DNA of 64,000 nt from DASRDR01 sp963812945 [NCBI: uncultured Candidatus Rokubacteria bacterium] (GCA_963812945.1 CAWEXD010000008.1:2356001-2420000); one strand, 5' to 3'. Counted from the stretch's first letter, positions 35,579-44,247 are shown. Translations and numbers: made by a program. Notes: generated by a model from the letters alone, not told the origin.

Positions 35579-36895
35579 TCATGCTTCGTAGATCTTCTTC
35601 AGCTCGGTCTCGGCCCACTTCACGGCGTCCTCGGGCTTCATGCCGCGCGCGGCGTTGGCGTACATGTCGGAGACGATGAACTTGCTCTGCACCTCGGTGG
35701 CCTTGGCCGACGCCGGCCCCGGGTAGCCGAACATCAAGCTCAGCCGGACCATCCGCTGCATGATCTGGAGCGGCTTGTCGATCTTGGGCCACATCGGGTG
35801 CTCCTCCCAGGCTCGGCTGGGACCCATGCTGTAGCCCTCGTTCGCCGTGAACCACTTGTCGTAATTCTCCCGCTGGTGGTGCCAGCGGAGGAAGTCCTTG
35901 GCGAGCTTCTGGTTCTTCGAGTACTTCGGGATCGTGTGCTGGAAGGGCGTGTTGAGGTGGGCCTGGCGCGCCGGGCCCTTCGGCAGGAACGCGTGCTCGA
36001 TGTCGAGGTACAGGGGGGCGCCCTTCTCGTCCTTCAGCTTGTCCTGCTGGCGCTTGGCGACGATGTAGATCGAGGGCCCGTTGCCGGTCGAGCTCAGGTC
36101 CCCGGCCAGGAAGGCGCGGTTGTTGCCGGTGTCGTCCCAGCCGAGGCCGCCCTCGTCGCACGCCTCCTTCCAGAACGCCTGCAGGAACTTCACCGACTCG
36201 AGCGTGGCCTTCGAGTTGATGACGACCTTCTTGCCGCTCTCGTCGACCTCGGCGCCGCCGTAGCTCCACATCAGCGGATACGAGAAGGTCGCCGGATCTA
36301 GCCCCCGCCCCAGGGACTGCCCCACCGGCTTCCCCTTCACCTTCATCTTCTGGCCGATCTCCCGCCACTCCTCCCAGGTCTTCGCGAACTCCTTGACGCC
36401 GATGTCCGCGTGCCAGGACCGGCGATAGTTCGCGACGTAGCCGCCCATGCTGTGGGGAACGGCCAGCCACGCGCCGCCCACCTTCGCGGTGGCGCTCCAG
36501 ACGTCGTAGAAGCCGCCCTGGGAGGCGCCGATCGGGTCGGCCACGTCCGAGACGTCGGTCAGGCTGTTCGCGTAGAGCTGGGGCCAGGCCCACAGCATCA
36601 TGATGACGTCGGCGCCCCAGCCGGACTGGAGCGACGCCGTGATCCTGGGCTGGAGGTCGTTCGTCGCGACGAACTCGAACGTGATCTCGGCCCCGAGAGC
36701 CTTCCCCGCCTCCAGGGCCTGGCGCCGGAGCTCCGCGTCGGCCGCCGGGATGAAGTCGTTCCACCGGAGGATGTGGAGCTTCTGCCCCTGAGCGTGGGCG
36801 GGGGCACGGCCGCTCGCCAAGATGCCGGTGAGGCCGCCCGCGAGGCCGCCGGTGACCGTCAGGAACTGCCGTCGCTTCATCGCGCTGGATGCCAT
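35579..36895 (-). CDS. Extracellular solute-binding protein, Tat-exported, family 1
   Basis: A 438-residue periplasmic binding protein of the sugar/polyol ABC class. The N-terminus MASSAMKRRQFLTVTGGLAGG carries a twin-arginine motif followed by a hydrophobic stretch and AHAQG, so export is probably by Tat. The mature chain begins KLHILRWNDFIPAADAEL and has the two-lobe pattern. No permease or ATPase genes accompany it in this operon, so it must use components encoded elsewhere. It is followed by the Bug-type receptor, giving two receptors of different transport systems side by side. Confidence 0.85.
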   Translation of the reverse strand: MASSAMKRRQFLTVTGGLAGGLTGILASGRAPAHAQGQKLHILRWNDFIPAADAELRRQALEAGKALGAEITFEFVATNDLQPRITASLQSGWGADVIMMLWAWPQLYANSLTDVSDVADPIGASQGGFYDVWSATAKVGGAWLAVPHSMGGYVANYRRSWHADIGVKEFAKTWEEWREIGQKMKVKGKPVGQSLGRGLDPATFSYPLMWSYGGAEVDESGKKVVINSKATLESVKFLQAFWKEACDEGGLGWDDTGNNRAFLAGDLSSTGNGPSIYIVAKRQQDKLKDEKGAPLYLDIEHAFLPKGPARQAHLNTPFQHTIPKYSKNQKLAKDFLRWHHQRENYDKWFTANEGYSMGPSRAWEEHPMWPKIDKPLQIMQRMVRLSLMFGYPGPASAKATEVQSKFIVSDMYANAARGMKPEDAVKWAETELKKIYEA

Positions 36896-36919
36896 CGTCG
36901 CTCCTCCTTGCCAGGGGGC

Positions 36920-37702
36920 CTAGGGCATGAACGAACCGCCGTTGCAGTCGAGCGTCGCGCCGGTGATGTAGCTGGACTCGTCACTGCAGAGAAAGAGCAC
37001 CGCGGCCGTCAGCTCCTCCGGGCGTGGCAGGCGCCGGAGCGCGATCTGCTCGAGGAACTGGGCCTGGCGCTCCGGGCTCATGCGGTCCCAGTAGCTCTGG
37101 AGCACGGGTCCGCTGATGGCGAGGCTCGGGACGAGGCAGTTGACGGTGATTCCGTGCGGGCCCAGCTCGCGCGCGCTGAACCGGGTCAGGCCGAGCACCG
37201 CCGTCTTGGCGGCCGCGTACGCGGGCGACTGGTGAACCGCCGGATCCGTGATCCGCGCCGAGCGGGACGAGATGTTCACGATCTTCCCGTAGCGCTGGTC
37301 CTTCATCGGCCCCGCGACCGCCCGCGTGCAGAGGAACGCCGTCTTGATGTTGGCGCCGAAGTGGAGATCCCAGGAGATCGCGTCCTCCTCCTCGATCGAG
37401 CCGGCCGTCGTCGGCACGCTGGACCCGCCGCCGGCGTTGTTGACGAGGATGTCGACGCGGCCGTGCCGCTCGATGGCCATCCCGACCATGCGCGCCACCT
37501 GCTCCGGCTCCGTGAGGTCCGCGGTCACCGCCAGGCACGACCCGCCGCCGGCGCGGATCGCCGCCGCGGTCCTCTCCACGCCGGGCTCCCGGAGATCCGC
37601 GGCCACGACCGCCGCCCCTTCCCGCGCGAGCGCGGCGGAGTAGTGGGCGCCAAGCCCGCCGCCGGCCCCCGTCACGATCGCGACCTTCCCGCCGAAGCGC
37701 AT
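36920..37702 (-). CDS. Short-chain dehydrogenase/reductase
   Basis: A 260-residue classical SDR: TGAGGGLGAHYS cofactor loop (residues 11-22), NNAGGG near 88-93, catalytic Ser in NISSRSAR and the Tyr/Lys in YAAAKTA near 160-166, and the late GATLDCNGG. The length and motif order are normal. It starts 3 bases after the MocA-family gene stop and precedes the solute-binding protein. It probably oxidises a sugar, polyol or cyclic alcohol in the operon's pathway; the substrate is unknown. Confidence 0.87.
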   Translation of the reverse strand: MRFGGKVAIVTGAGGGLGAHYSAALAREGAAVVAADLREPGVERTAAAIRAGGGSCLAVTADLTEPEQVARMVGMAIERHGRVDILVNNAGGGSSVPTTAGSIEEEDAISWDLHFGANIKTAFLCTRAVAGPMKDQRYGKIVNISSRSARITDPAVHQSPAYAAAKTAVLGLTRFSARELGPHGITVNCLVPSLAISGPVLQSYWDRMSPERQAQFLEQIALRRLPRPEELTAAVLFLCSDESSYITGATLDCNGGSFMP

Positions 37703-37705
37703 CCG

Positions 37706-38902
37706 TCAGCTCCCGTGCGGGCGCGCGCCGGTCCCGGTCCCGCGCCCGGTCACCGGCGGCACGGACACCCAGCCCTTCTGGGCGGATTCCAGCACCGACT
37801 CGACCACGACCTGGGCGCGCCACCCGTCGTGGAAGTCGGGAGACATGGCCGGCCCACCGGCGATCGCCCGGAGCAGGTCGCGGACCTGGAACAGGATGCT
37901 CTCCATGAAGCCGACCCCGAAGCCGGCGAAGGGCACGAGAGACGCCTCGTCCTGCGCGGGACCCATCACGATGGTGCGGAAGCCGGCCGCCGCCGCGTCC
38001 TGGTCAGTCAGGTAGACCTTGACCTCGTTCGCCCGCTCGTAGTCGAAGTAGACCGATCCCAGGCTCCCGTGGATCTCCAGCGCGAGCTGGTTCTTCCGAC
38101 CCGGCGCGCAGCGGCTGATCTCGAAGACGCCGATCGCGCCGCCGACGAACCGGCCCAGGAAGTAGGCGCTGTCCTCGACGTCGACCGGCGCCAGCGGGGC
38201 GTCGCCCTTCACCGGATCGAAGGGGAGCGCGGAGGTCGGCAGGGGGCGCTCCTTCACCCAGATCTCGGTCGTCGCGACGACCCGGTCCAGCTCGCCGACC
38301 AGGTGGCGGGCGAGATCGATGAGATGGCTCCCGACCCCGATGAGCGACCCGCCGCCCGCGCGATTCGCCTCGAACTTCCACGAGCGGGGGATGCGCGTGT
38401 CGTTGCCCCAGTCCTGCAGGAACGCGGCCCGGAACTCCCGGACGTCGCCCAGGCGGCCTTCCCGGATCAGGCGCGCGATGAAGGCGATGGCCGGCACCTT
38501 GCGGTAGTTGAAGTTCACGGCGTGGACGATGCCCGCCGCCTCCGCCGCCCGGCACATCCGCTCGGCGTCGGCGGCGGCGTTCGACAAGGGCTTCTCGCAG
38601 AAGACGTGCTTGCCAGCCGCCGCCGCGGCGATCGCCATCGGAGCGTGCAGGAAGTTCGGGGTGGCGATGCTGACCACGTCGATGTCGGGGCTCGCGACGA
38701 GCGCCTCCCAGTCCGCCGTCCATTCCTCGAAGCGGAGCCGCTCGGCGGCGGACCGGGCGAGCGCGGCGTCGGCCTCGGCTACCCGGCGGAGCCGGACCGC
38801 CGGAAGCTCGGGCGCGAAGTACGCCGCCGCGCTGGCGTAGGCGAGGGCGTGGAGGCGGGCGATGCCGCCCGCGCCGATCAGCCCCACGTTGACGGTCTTC
38901 AT
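37706..38902 (-). CDS. Gfo/Idh/MocA-family oxidoreductase
   Basis: A 398-residue NAD(P)-dependent sugar or inositol-type dehydrogenase. The N-terminal Rossmann motif is GLIGAGGIARLHA (about 7-19), EKPLSN near 96-101 holds the family Lys, and the C-terminal alpha/beta domain includes GGGSLIGVGSHLIDLARHL. ATG 38902 is selected; the frame extends further upstream but would run through the divergent promoter of the Crp gene. It is the first gene of the nine-gene minus-strand operon (38902 to 30221) and so sets the likely chemistry: oxidation of a cyclic polyol or sugar acid. Confidence 0.86.
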   Translation of the reverse strand: MKTVNVGLIGAGGIARLHALAYASAAAYFAPELPAVRLRRVAEADAALARSAAERLRFEEWTADWEALVASPDIDVVSIATPNFLHAPMAIAAAAAGKHVFCEKPLSNAAADAERMCRAAEAAGIVHAVNFNYRKVPAIAFIARLIREGRLGDVREFRAAFLQDWGNDTRIPRSWKFEANRAGGGSLIGVGSHLIDLARHLVGELDRVVATTEIWVKERPLPTSALPFDPVKGDAPLAPVDVEDSAYFLGRFVGGAIGVFEISRCAPGRKNQLALEIHGSLGSVYFDYERANEVKVYLTDQDAAAAGFRTIVMGPAQDEASLVPFAGFGVGFMESILFQVRDLLRAIAGGPAMSPDFHDGWRAQVVVESVLESAQKGWVSVPPVTGRGTGTGARPHGS

Positions 38903-38934
38903 GCGGCGTCCTTCCCTTCGGCCCGCCCCTCCGC

Positions 38935-38940
38935 TATAGT
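38935..38940 (+). promoter_or_regulatory. Possible -10 element (TATAGT) for the Crp/Fnr gene
   Basis: TATAGT lies in the 83-bp divergent gap between the MocA-family and Crp/Fnr genes. Transcription from it would begin about 38947 and exclude a GTG start at 38941, favouring ATG 38986. No clear -35 accompanies it. Confidence 0.35.
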
Positions 38941-38985
38941 GTGGATCGCGAGCGCTCGGCCTGCGCAACGACGCGCCCGGCGGAC

Positions 38986-39717
38986 ATGACGCGACGTTCG
39001 GCTCCACCTACCCGTGTGTTGGCCCGTGTGTCGAGCCCCGTGTCGGACCCCAGCTCCCCGATCGTGGGAGCCGAGAGCCGGCTCGGCGAGATGTGCGGTC
39101 ACCTGGCGTCGATCCGGACCTACGCGAAAGGCGTGTTCGTCTACCAGCAGGGGGAGATCTCCACCCGCTTCTACCAGCTCCTGTCCGGGCGGGTGCGGAT
39201 GCTCCTCGGGACTCCGGAAGGGCGCGAGCGCCTCCTGGCAATCGTCGAGCCGGGCGGGCTGTTCGGCGAGGCCGCGTGCTTCGACGGGCTTCCGTACCAC
39301 ACCACCGCCGTCACCGCGGAGCCGTGCACCGTCCGCGTGTTCCCCCGGGAGGCCACGCTGGAGGCCATGCGCGCCGAGCCCGCCGTCACGCTCGAGATCC
39401 TCCGCAGCATCACGCGCAAGCAGCGGCTGTTCGCCCTCCAGCTGGAGTCGGCCACGTTCAAGCGGGCCCCGGCGCGCGTGGCCTTCATCCTCTCCCGGCT
39501 GGCGACCTACTACGGCACACCGGCCCCGGGCGGGCACGCGACTCGACTCGCGCTCCACCTGTCCCACGAGGTCCTGGCGAACATGATCGGAGTCACGCGC
39601 GTGACCGTGACCCGCGAGATCGGCGTGCTCATCCGAGACGGGATCATCACCCGGGACAAGCGCCACCTGATCGTCCGCCACCACGACCGCCTCCTCGAGC
39701 GCGCTCAGCTCTCGTGA
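38986..39717 (+). CDS. Crp/Fnr-family transcriptional regulator
   Basis: A 243-residue regulator. The cyclic-nucleotide-binding beta-roll (about 40-150) has FVYQQGEISTRFYQLLSGRV and PGGLFGEAACFDG, the latter in the position of the phosphate cassette, though the Arg-Ser/Thr pair of cAMP-binding CRP is not obvious. A helix-turn-helix (about 195-225) has LSHEVLANMIGVTRVTVTREIGVL. No N-terminal Cys cluster for an Fnr iron-sulfur site is visible. It is divergent from the nine-gene operon and upstream of the TRAP operon, so it may control either. ATG 38986 is chosen over in-frame GTG 38941. Confidence 0.85.
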   Translation: MTRRSAPPTRVLARVSSPVSDPSSPIVGAESRLGEMCGHLASIRTYAKGVFVYQQGEISTRFYQLLSGRVRMLLGTPEGRERLLAIVEPGGLFGEAACFDGLPYHTTAVTAEPCTVRVFPREATLEAMRAEPAVTLEILRSITRKQRLFALQLESATFKRAPARVAFILSRLATYYGTPAPGGHATRLALHLSHEVLANMIGVTRVTVTREIGVLIRDGIITRDKRHLIVRHHDRLLERAQLS

Positions 39718-40092
39718 GGACGGAGGGGCGCCCCGGGCCCAGACCGCGCCGCCCGTCCATGGCCTCACCCCGCGAGTCTAGGGCCCGCCTCCCCGCGGGT
39801 CTGTAGCGCTCGATACCAACCCGCGGGCCTGGTGGGAGGCTGTGCCGGGCCGGCCGTCGTCCCAACCCCCCTGAATTGTCAGGCCAGACCCGAGACGCCG
39901 GGCCGACCCGGAGATCGGCGGCCCCGGCGAGTTTGGTATCGCCCGCTACAGATGCGGCCCGGGGCCGGCTTTACGCTGGTCTCCGCCCACATGACCGCCA
40001 CCCTGGCCGCCAGTTGATCGCCACCTGAACGCCACCTGAACGGCAGTCGGCCGGCGACGCCCCGTCGTCGGCCAGAAGAGCGGGAGGCCCAC
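39718..40092. other. 375-bp intergenic region upstream of the TRAP operon
   Basis: No credible gene. It contains a 9-bp hairpin CCCGCGGGT / ACCCGCGGG (about 39793-39826), which overlaps the left arm of a 151-bp inverted-repeat region. Just before the DctP gene there is an 11-bp tandem repeat (CGCCACCTGAA twice, 40019-40040). The latter could be a regulator site. Ribosome site candidate: GGGAGG at 40081-40086. Confidence 0.5.
39801..39951. repeat. 151-bp region bounded by 21-bp imperfect inverted repeats
   Basis: The arm CTGTAGCGCTCGATACCAAC (39801-39820, plus one C) and the arm at 39931-39951 (GTTTGGTATCGCCCGCTACAG read forward) are inverted repeats matching at 18 of 21 positions. The interior is GC-rich with several possible small stems and no reading frame of note. 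It could be a miniature element or a structured leader RNA of the TRAP operon. Only one copy is present here. Confidence 0.55.
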
Positions 40093-41126
40093 ATGAGTGC
40101 ACACTTGGTCCGGTTCCGAATCGTCGCGCTCCTGGCGGTGCTGCTGAGCCTCGGCCTCGGGCCCTCGGGCGACGGGAGCCGGGTCGCCAGCGCCCAGGGG
40201 AGCCCCATCACCCTGCGCTACGCCACCTCGCTGAGCGAGGACAGCGCGTACTACAAGGGGGCGGTCGCCCTCGCCCAGGCCGCCGACGAGCTGAGCAAGG
40301 GGCGGCTCCAGGTCAAGATCTTCGCCAACGCCCAGCTCGGGACCGACCGCGACATGATCGAGGGCATGCAGCTCGGCTCGATCGACCTGGCGAGCCCGAG
40401 CACGGGAGCGATGGGATCGGTGCTGCCGGCCGCCACGGTGCTGGACCTGCCGTACATGTTCGACGACTACGCCCACGTCTACCGGGTGCTCGACGGGCCG
40501 GTCTCCGACCGGCTCCACAAGCTGTTCGACGGCGTGGGATTCCACCCGCTCGGATGGTGGGAGATCGGCTTTCGCAACCTGACGAACAACAAGCGGCCGG
40601 TGCGGACGCCGGCCGACGTCAAGGGTCTGAAGCTTCGCACGCTGCCGAGCGCCGTCCACCAGACCGCGTGGTCGCTCGCGGGAGCGCAGCCGGTGGCGAT
40701 GGACTTCACCGAGGTCTACAACGCGCTGAACACCGGCGTCGTCGACGGGCAGGAGAACCCCTTCAACATCATCCTCACCGGCAAGCTCTACGAGGTGCAG
40801 AAGCACCTGTCCCTCACCCAGCACGTGTACGGAGCCGCGCCCACCTCCGTCAGCGACAAGACCTGGGCCAAGCTCCCCCCGACCTCCAGCTAGTCTTGAC
40901 GGAAGCGGTCAAGCGCTCGGTGGTCGCGCAGCGCAAGGCCGCGAGCGGCGACGTCGACGGCCAGCTCAAGAAGCTGGTCGACTTCGGCATGCAGGTCGTC
41001 AGGGATCCGGACAAGGAGGCCTTCCGGACGGCCATGAAGCCGGCCTGGGACCAGTACGTCGGACGCTTCGGGAGCTCCGGGCAGGCGCTGATCGACGCGA
41101 TCCGCGCGGAGGCGGCCAAGAAGTAG
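40093..41126 (+). pseudogene. dctP: TRAP transporter substrate-binding protein DctP, frameshifted
   Basis: A periplasmic C4-dicarboxylate-type receptor. The frame from ATG 40093 has a signal peptide (about 1-35, ending ASAQG) and DctP hallmarks (FANAQLGTDRDMIEGMQLG, GWWEIGFRNLTN, NALNTGVVDGQENPF). It stops at TAG 40891-40893 after 266 residues. The missing C-terminal part continues in another frame (VLTEAVKRSVVAQRKAA to IRAEAAKK, stop 41126). The switch is at a run of six C at 40875-40880; a seventh C would restore one frame of 344 residues, the normal DctP length. This is either a true mutation or a homopolymer sequencing error. The intact DctQ and DctM genes follow. Confidence 0.85.
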
Positions 41127-41136
41127 CGCGCCCTCC

Positions 41137-41706
41137 ATGGCGACCGCTGACCCCCCGCCCCTGACCGACGGGGCGGGGCGCCGGCACCGGCCGGAGGTCA
41201 CGCCGGAGCTCGACATCTTCCGGCTCCCGCTCGACTGGCGGCGCTGGTGGACCATCGTCCCGGAGATCGTGGCCCTCACCTGCACGGGACTCCTGCCGCT
41301 CGTGGTGGGCGCCAACGTCCTGTCCCGCTACACCGACTGGTACCGAATCCTCTGGGCCGAGGACGTCGTGAAGGTCCTGTTTCTCTGGGTCGTCTTCCTC
41401 GGCGGCGCCATTGCCGTCAAGTACGAGGCCCACGTCCGCATGAGCACCTGGAGCGACCGGCTGGCGGGCGCGGGACGGGCCGGCGTCCTCTGGAACCGTC
41501 TGATCCTCCTGTCGCCCATCGTCATGGGGGCCATTCTCCTCGTCCTCGGCATCCGCCTCGTCGAGATCTCCATGCGCCGGGAGCTCCCGACGCTCCAGAT
41601 CTCGGCCGGCTACTTCAGCACCATCGTCCCGGCGAGCGGCGCCCTCATGATCTTCTACGCGCTGCGCGGGCGATGGCGCGGCCGGAGATCCGAGTCTGCC
41701 TTCTAG
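41137..41706 (+). CDS. dctQ: TRAP transporter small permease DctQ
   Basis: A 189-residue membrane protein with four hydrophobic helices. An N-terminal cytoplasmic stretch of about 45 residues precedes helix 1 (IVALTCTGLLPLVVGANVLSRY). The DctQ pattern WAEDVVKVLFLWVVFLGGAIAVKYEAHVRM follows, and the last helix is near YFSTIVPASGALMIFYAL. It pairs with DctM to form the membrane part of a TRAP carrier driven by the sodium gradient. It starts 10 bases after the DctP reading continuation ends. Confidence 0.87.
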   Translation: MATADPPPLTDGAGRRHRPEVTPELDIFRLPLDWRRWWTIVPEIVALTCTGLLPLVVGANVLSRYTDWYRILWAEDVVKVLFLWVVFLGGAIAVKYEAHVRMSTWSDRLAGAGRAGVLWNRLILLSPIVMGAILLVLGIRLVEISMRRELPTLQISAGYFSTIVPASGALMIFYALRGRWRGRRSESAF

Positions 41707-41730
41707 CGCGCTCGCGCGCCGAGTCCCGAG

Positions 41731-43008
41731 ATGGCGCTGATCGGGGTCCTGTTCGTGGGTCTGATCCTCCTCGGGCTCCCGATCGTCGTGTGTCTGGCCC
41801 TGGCCGGGATCATCGGCGTGGCCTGGACCCAGGACGTCCCCCTCGCGGTGGTCGCTGCCAAGACCGCGAGCGCGAGCGACAACTTCGTCCTCCTGGCGAT
41901 CCCCCTGTTCATGCTGGCCGGCTCGCTGATGACGTCCGGGGGGATCGCCCAGCGCCTGTTCGACCTCGCGCGGGTCCTGGTGGGGCACATGACCGGCGGG
42001 CTCGCCCAAGTCAACGTGTTCCTCAGCGTGATGATAGGCGGCATCCAGGGCTCCTCGGCGGCCGACGCCGCCATCGACTGCAAGGTCACCATCCCCCAGA
42101 TGCGCGCCCAGGGGTACCCCGCCGCCCTGTCGGGGGCGATCACCGCGGCCTCCGGGATGCTGTCGAACATCATCCCGCCGTCCATCGCGATGCTGATCTA
42201 CGCGTCGATGGCGAACGTGTCGGTCGGGAAGCTCTTCGTGGCTGGCTTCGTCCCGGGCATCCTCATGGCGCTCGCGATGTCGGTGACGGTCCACCGGCAT
42301 TGCCGCCGGATGCAGTACGGGGCGCGTTCCCCCCGGGCGTCGTGGCGCGACGTCGTCGAGGCCTTCCGGCGGGCCGCCTTCGCGCTGGCGCTGCCGGTCA
42401 TCGTGGTGGGCGGGATCCGGTTCGGCTACTTCACGCCGACCGAGGCCGGCGGGGTCGCCGTCCTCATCACCTTTGTCCTCGGCACCCTGGTCTACCGGGA
42501 GCTGAGCCTCCGCGAGCTCCCGGGCGTCCTCGCCAAGACCGCGGTGGACAGCGGCGTCATCCTGCTGATCGTGAGCTTCTCGGCGCCCGTCTCGTGGGTG
42601 CTCGCCTACAACCAGGTCCCGCAGCAGGTCGCGGCGTTCTTCGCCTCCTTCGGGAACAGCGCGCCGGTGTTCCTTCTGGCGGTGAACGTGTTCCTGCTGC
42701 TCGGCGGGGCGCTCATGGAGGGCGTGACCCTCCTGATCCTGGTGACCCCGCTCCTCGCCTCGATCGCCGCCAAGCTCGGAATCGACCCGATCCACTTCGG
42801 CATGGTCGTCGTCATGAACGTGGTCCTGGGCGCCATCACGCCGCCGTTCGGCCAGCTCGTCTTCTTCGTCTCCTCGATGACGAGCATCCCGCCCGAGGCG
42901 ATCTTCCGGGAGGTGTTCCGCTTCCTGCCGCCGCTCCTCCTGGTGCTGGCCATCGTGACCTACATCCCGGAGTCCTACCTCTGGACGGTGCGCCTCTTCG
43001 GCCCGTAG
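41731..43008 (+). CDS. dctM: TRAP transporter large permease DctM
   Basis: A 425-residue polytopic membrane protein, the translocating subunit. Features typical of DctM are the opening GLILLGLPIVVCLALAGI, the IPLFMLAGSLMTSGGIA segment, GGIQGSSAADAAI, and NIIPPSIAMLIYA, with about twelve helices and normal length. It completes a dctPQM order on the + strand. If the DctP frameshift is real the system would lack its own receptor. The substrate is an organic acid of unknown identity. Confidence 0.92.
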   Translation: MALIGVLFVGLILLGLPIVVCLALAGIIGVAWTQDVPLAVVAAKTASASDNFVLLAIPLFMLAGSLMTSGGIAQRLFDLARVLVGHMTGGLAQVNVFLSVMIGGIQGSSAADAAIDCKVTIPQMRAQGYPAALSGAITAASGMLSNIIPPSIAMLIYASMANVSVGKLFVAGFVPGILMALAMSVTVHRHCRRMQYGARSPRASWRDVVEAFRRAAFALALPVIVVGGIRFGYFTPTEAGGVAVLITFVLGTLVYRELSLRELPGVLAKTAVDSGVILLIVSFSAPVSWVLAYNQVPQQVAAFFASFGNSAPVFLLAVNVFLLLGGALMEGVTLLILVTPLLASIAAKLGIDPIHFGMVVVMNVVLGAITPPFGQLVFFVSSMTSIPPEAIFREVFRFLPPLLLVLAIVTYIPESYLWTVRLFGP

Positions 43009-43033
43009 CCGGACGCGGTCGCGGGGGTGACTG

Positions 43034-44023
43034 CTACTGGATGACCTCGTCCACCCGCGCGAGCACCGACGGGGGGATCGTCACGCCGAGCGCCTTGGCC
43101 GTCTTGAGGTTCACGATCAGCTCGAACTTCCGCGGCTCGTCCACGGGCAGGTCGACGGGCCTGGCGCCCTTGAAGATCTTGTCGAGGTAGCCGGCCGAGC
43201 GGCGAAACAGATCGGGGATGTTCACTCCATAGACCAGCAACCCGCCGGACTCGGCGAACTCCCGCCACGAGCCCATGGTCGGAATCCGGTGCTTGATGGC
43301 GAACGCGGCGATGCGGGTCCGGGCCTGCTCGCTGTGGACCACCGTTTCCGGAGGCAAGACCAGCCCGTCAGGCCGCTCCCGTAGCGCGGCCGCCAGGGCC
43401 AGGTCGATCTTGCCGGGTTCCCGCACGTCCACACTCCGAAAGTCGATGCCGAGCAGCTTCGAGGCCTGCTGCATCTCTTGGACCTGGAGCGCAATCGAGG
43501 GATTACCGAGGTTCGACAGCATCGTGACCCGAGCGAGCCCCGGGAGGATTTCCCTCAACAGCTCGAGCCGCTTGGCACTGAGGTCGGTTCCCAGGCCAGA
43601 CAAGCCCGTGATGTTGCCGCCCGGCCGTCCCAGGCTGGTGATGAGTCCAATGCCCACGGGGTCGTTTGTCGCCGTCATCACGATCGGGATCGACTTCGTC
43701 GCGTCCTTCAGCGCCTGGACCGCCCGGCTGTTCCCGGCGACGAGGACGTCGACGTTGAGCTGAACCAGGTGAGCAGCCTTCGCCGGGAGCTGGTCGAGTC
43801 CGCCACCCCACTGGCGTTCGATTACGAGGTTCTGCCCCTCGACGTAGCCGAGCTCCTGGAGACCCTGGCGGAAGCCCTCCTGCCAGTCGGAAGGAATCGG
43901 CAGCGGGTGGAGCCAGCCGACTCGATACACCTTGCCAGAGGGCGCCTGCGCCTCCGCCTCGAACGTCAGACCGATGACAGCGAGACTCAGGCTGATCGCG
44001 AGAACTCGTCGCGAAGTCATCAC
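43034..44023 (-). CDS. TrpX-type ABC transporter substrate-binding protein (DUF534 family)
   Basis: A 329-residue protein with a signal peptide (about 1-26, ending EAEAQ) and the two-lobe DUF534/TrpX fold: VGWLHPLP, FRQGLQELGYVEGQNLVIE, GNITGLSGLGTDLSAKRLELL and the C-terminal ADEVIQ-like tail (ARVDEVIQ). No cognate permease or ATPase is adjacent. Third codon positions use clearly more A and T than neighbours (ACT, CGA, GTT, GCT, TAT, ATT recur), which suggests different ancestry or recent arrival. It is convergent with DctM. The fragment of an aminotransferase gene lies directly upstream. Confidence 0.85.
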   Translation of the reverse strand: MMTSRRVLAISLSLAVIGLTFEAEAQAPSGKVYRVGWLHPLPIPSDWQEGFRQGLQELGYVEGQNLVIERQWGGGLDQLPAKAAHLVQLNVDVLVAGNSRAVQALKDATKSIPIVMTATNDPVGIGLITSLGRPGGNITGLSGLGTDLSAKRLELLREILPGLARVTMLSNLGNPSIALQVQEMQQASKLLGIDFRSVDVREPGKIDLALAAALRERPDGLVLPPETVVHSEQARTRIAAFAIKHRIPTMGSWREFAESGGLLVYGVNIPDLFRRSAGYLDKIFKGARPVDLPVDEPRKFELIVNLKTAKALGVTIPPSVLARVDEVIQ

Positions 44024-44093
44024 GCCACCCCCTGAGATAGCCGAGCATAGCTCAGGGGCTGACTCTCAGGAAGACACATTCCGGCGCGCGCTC

Positions 44094-44137
44094 CACGCCC
44101 ATCCGGCCATCGTCGAGGCAGTCATCGAGGCCGCGGT
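44094..44137 (+). pseudogene. Fragment of a class III aminotransferase gene
   Basis: A 44-base stretch encodes HAHPAIVEAVIEAA, near-identical to HAHPAIVEAVIKAA in the intact aminotransferase starting at 44248. The first 20 bases (44094-44113) are identical to 44470-44489, and later bases differ at several positions. No flanking aminotransferase sequence is recognisable. It is best read as the remnant of a diverged second copy, or of a partial duplication, at the junction next to the compositionally odd TrpX-like gene. Confidence 0.6.
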
Positions 44138-44247
44138 GCCATGCGTCGCCGGGCCCCGGCTGTGAGAGACTGTCTGCGCGGCAGGATCGGCGCGACCATC
44201 CGAGCGGGGCCTCGGCGGCGAGTGCCCGAGAGCGGGGAGCGAGAGAC

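Noticed and set aside
36410-38989. Plus-strand frame of 859 codons
   Set aside because: Antisense to three well-recognised genes (binding protein, SDR, MocA family); no domain seen.
40019-40040. 11-bp tandem repeat CGCCACCTGAA as an iteron or origin
   Set aside because: Only two units, no AT-rich tract and no replication gene nearby; noted only as a possible regulator site.
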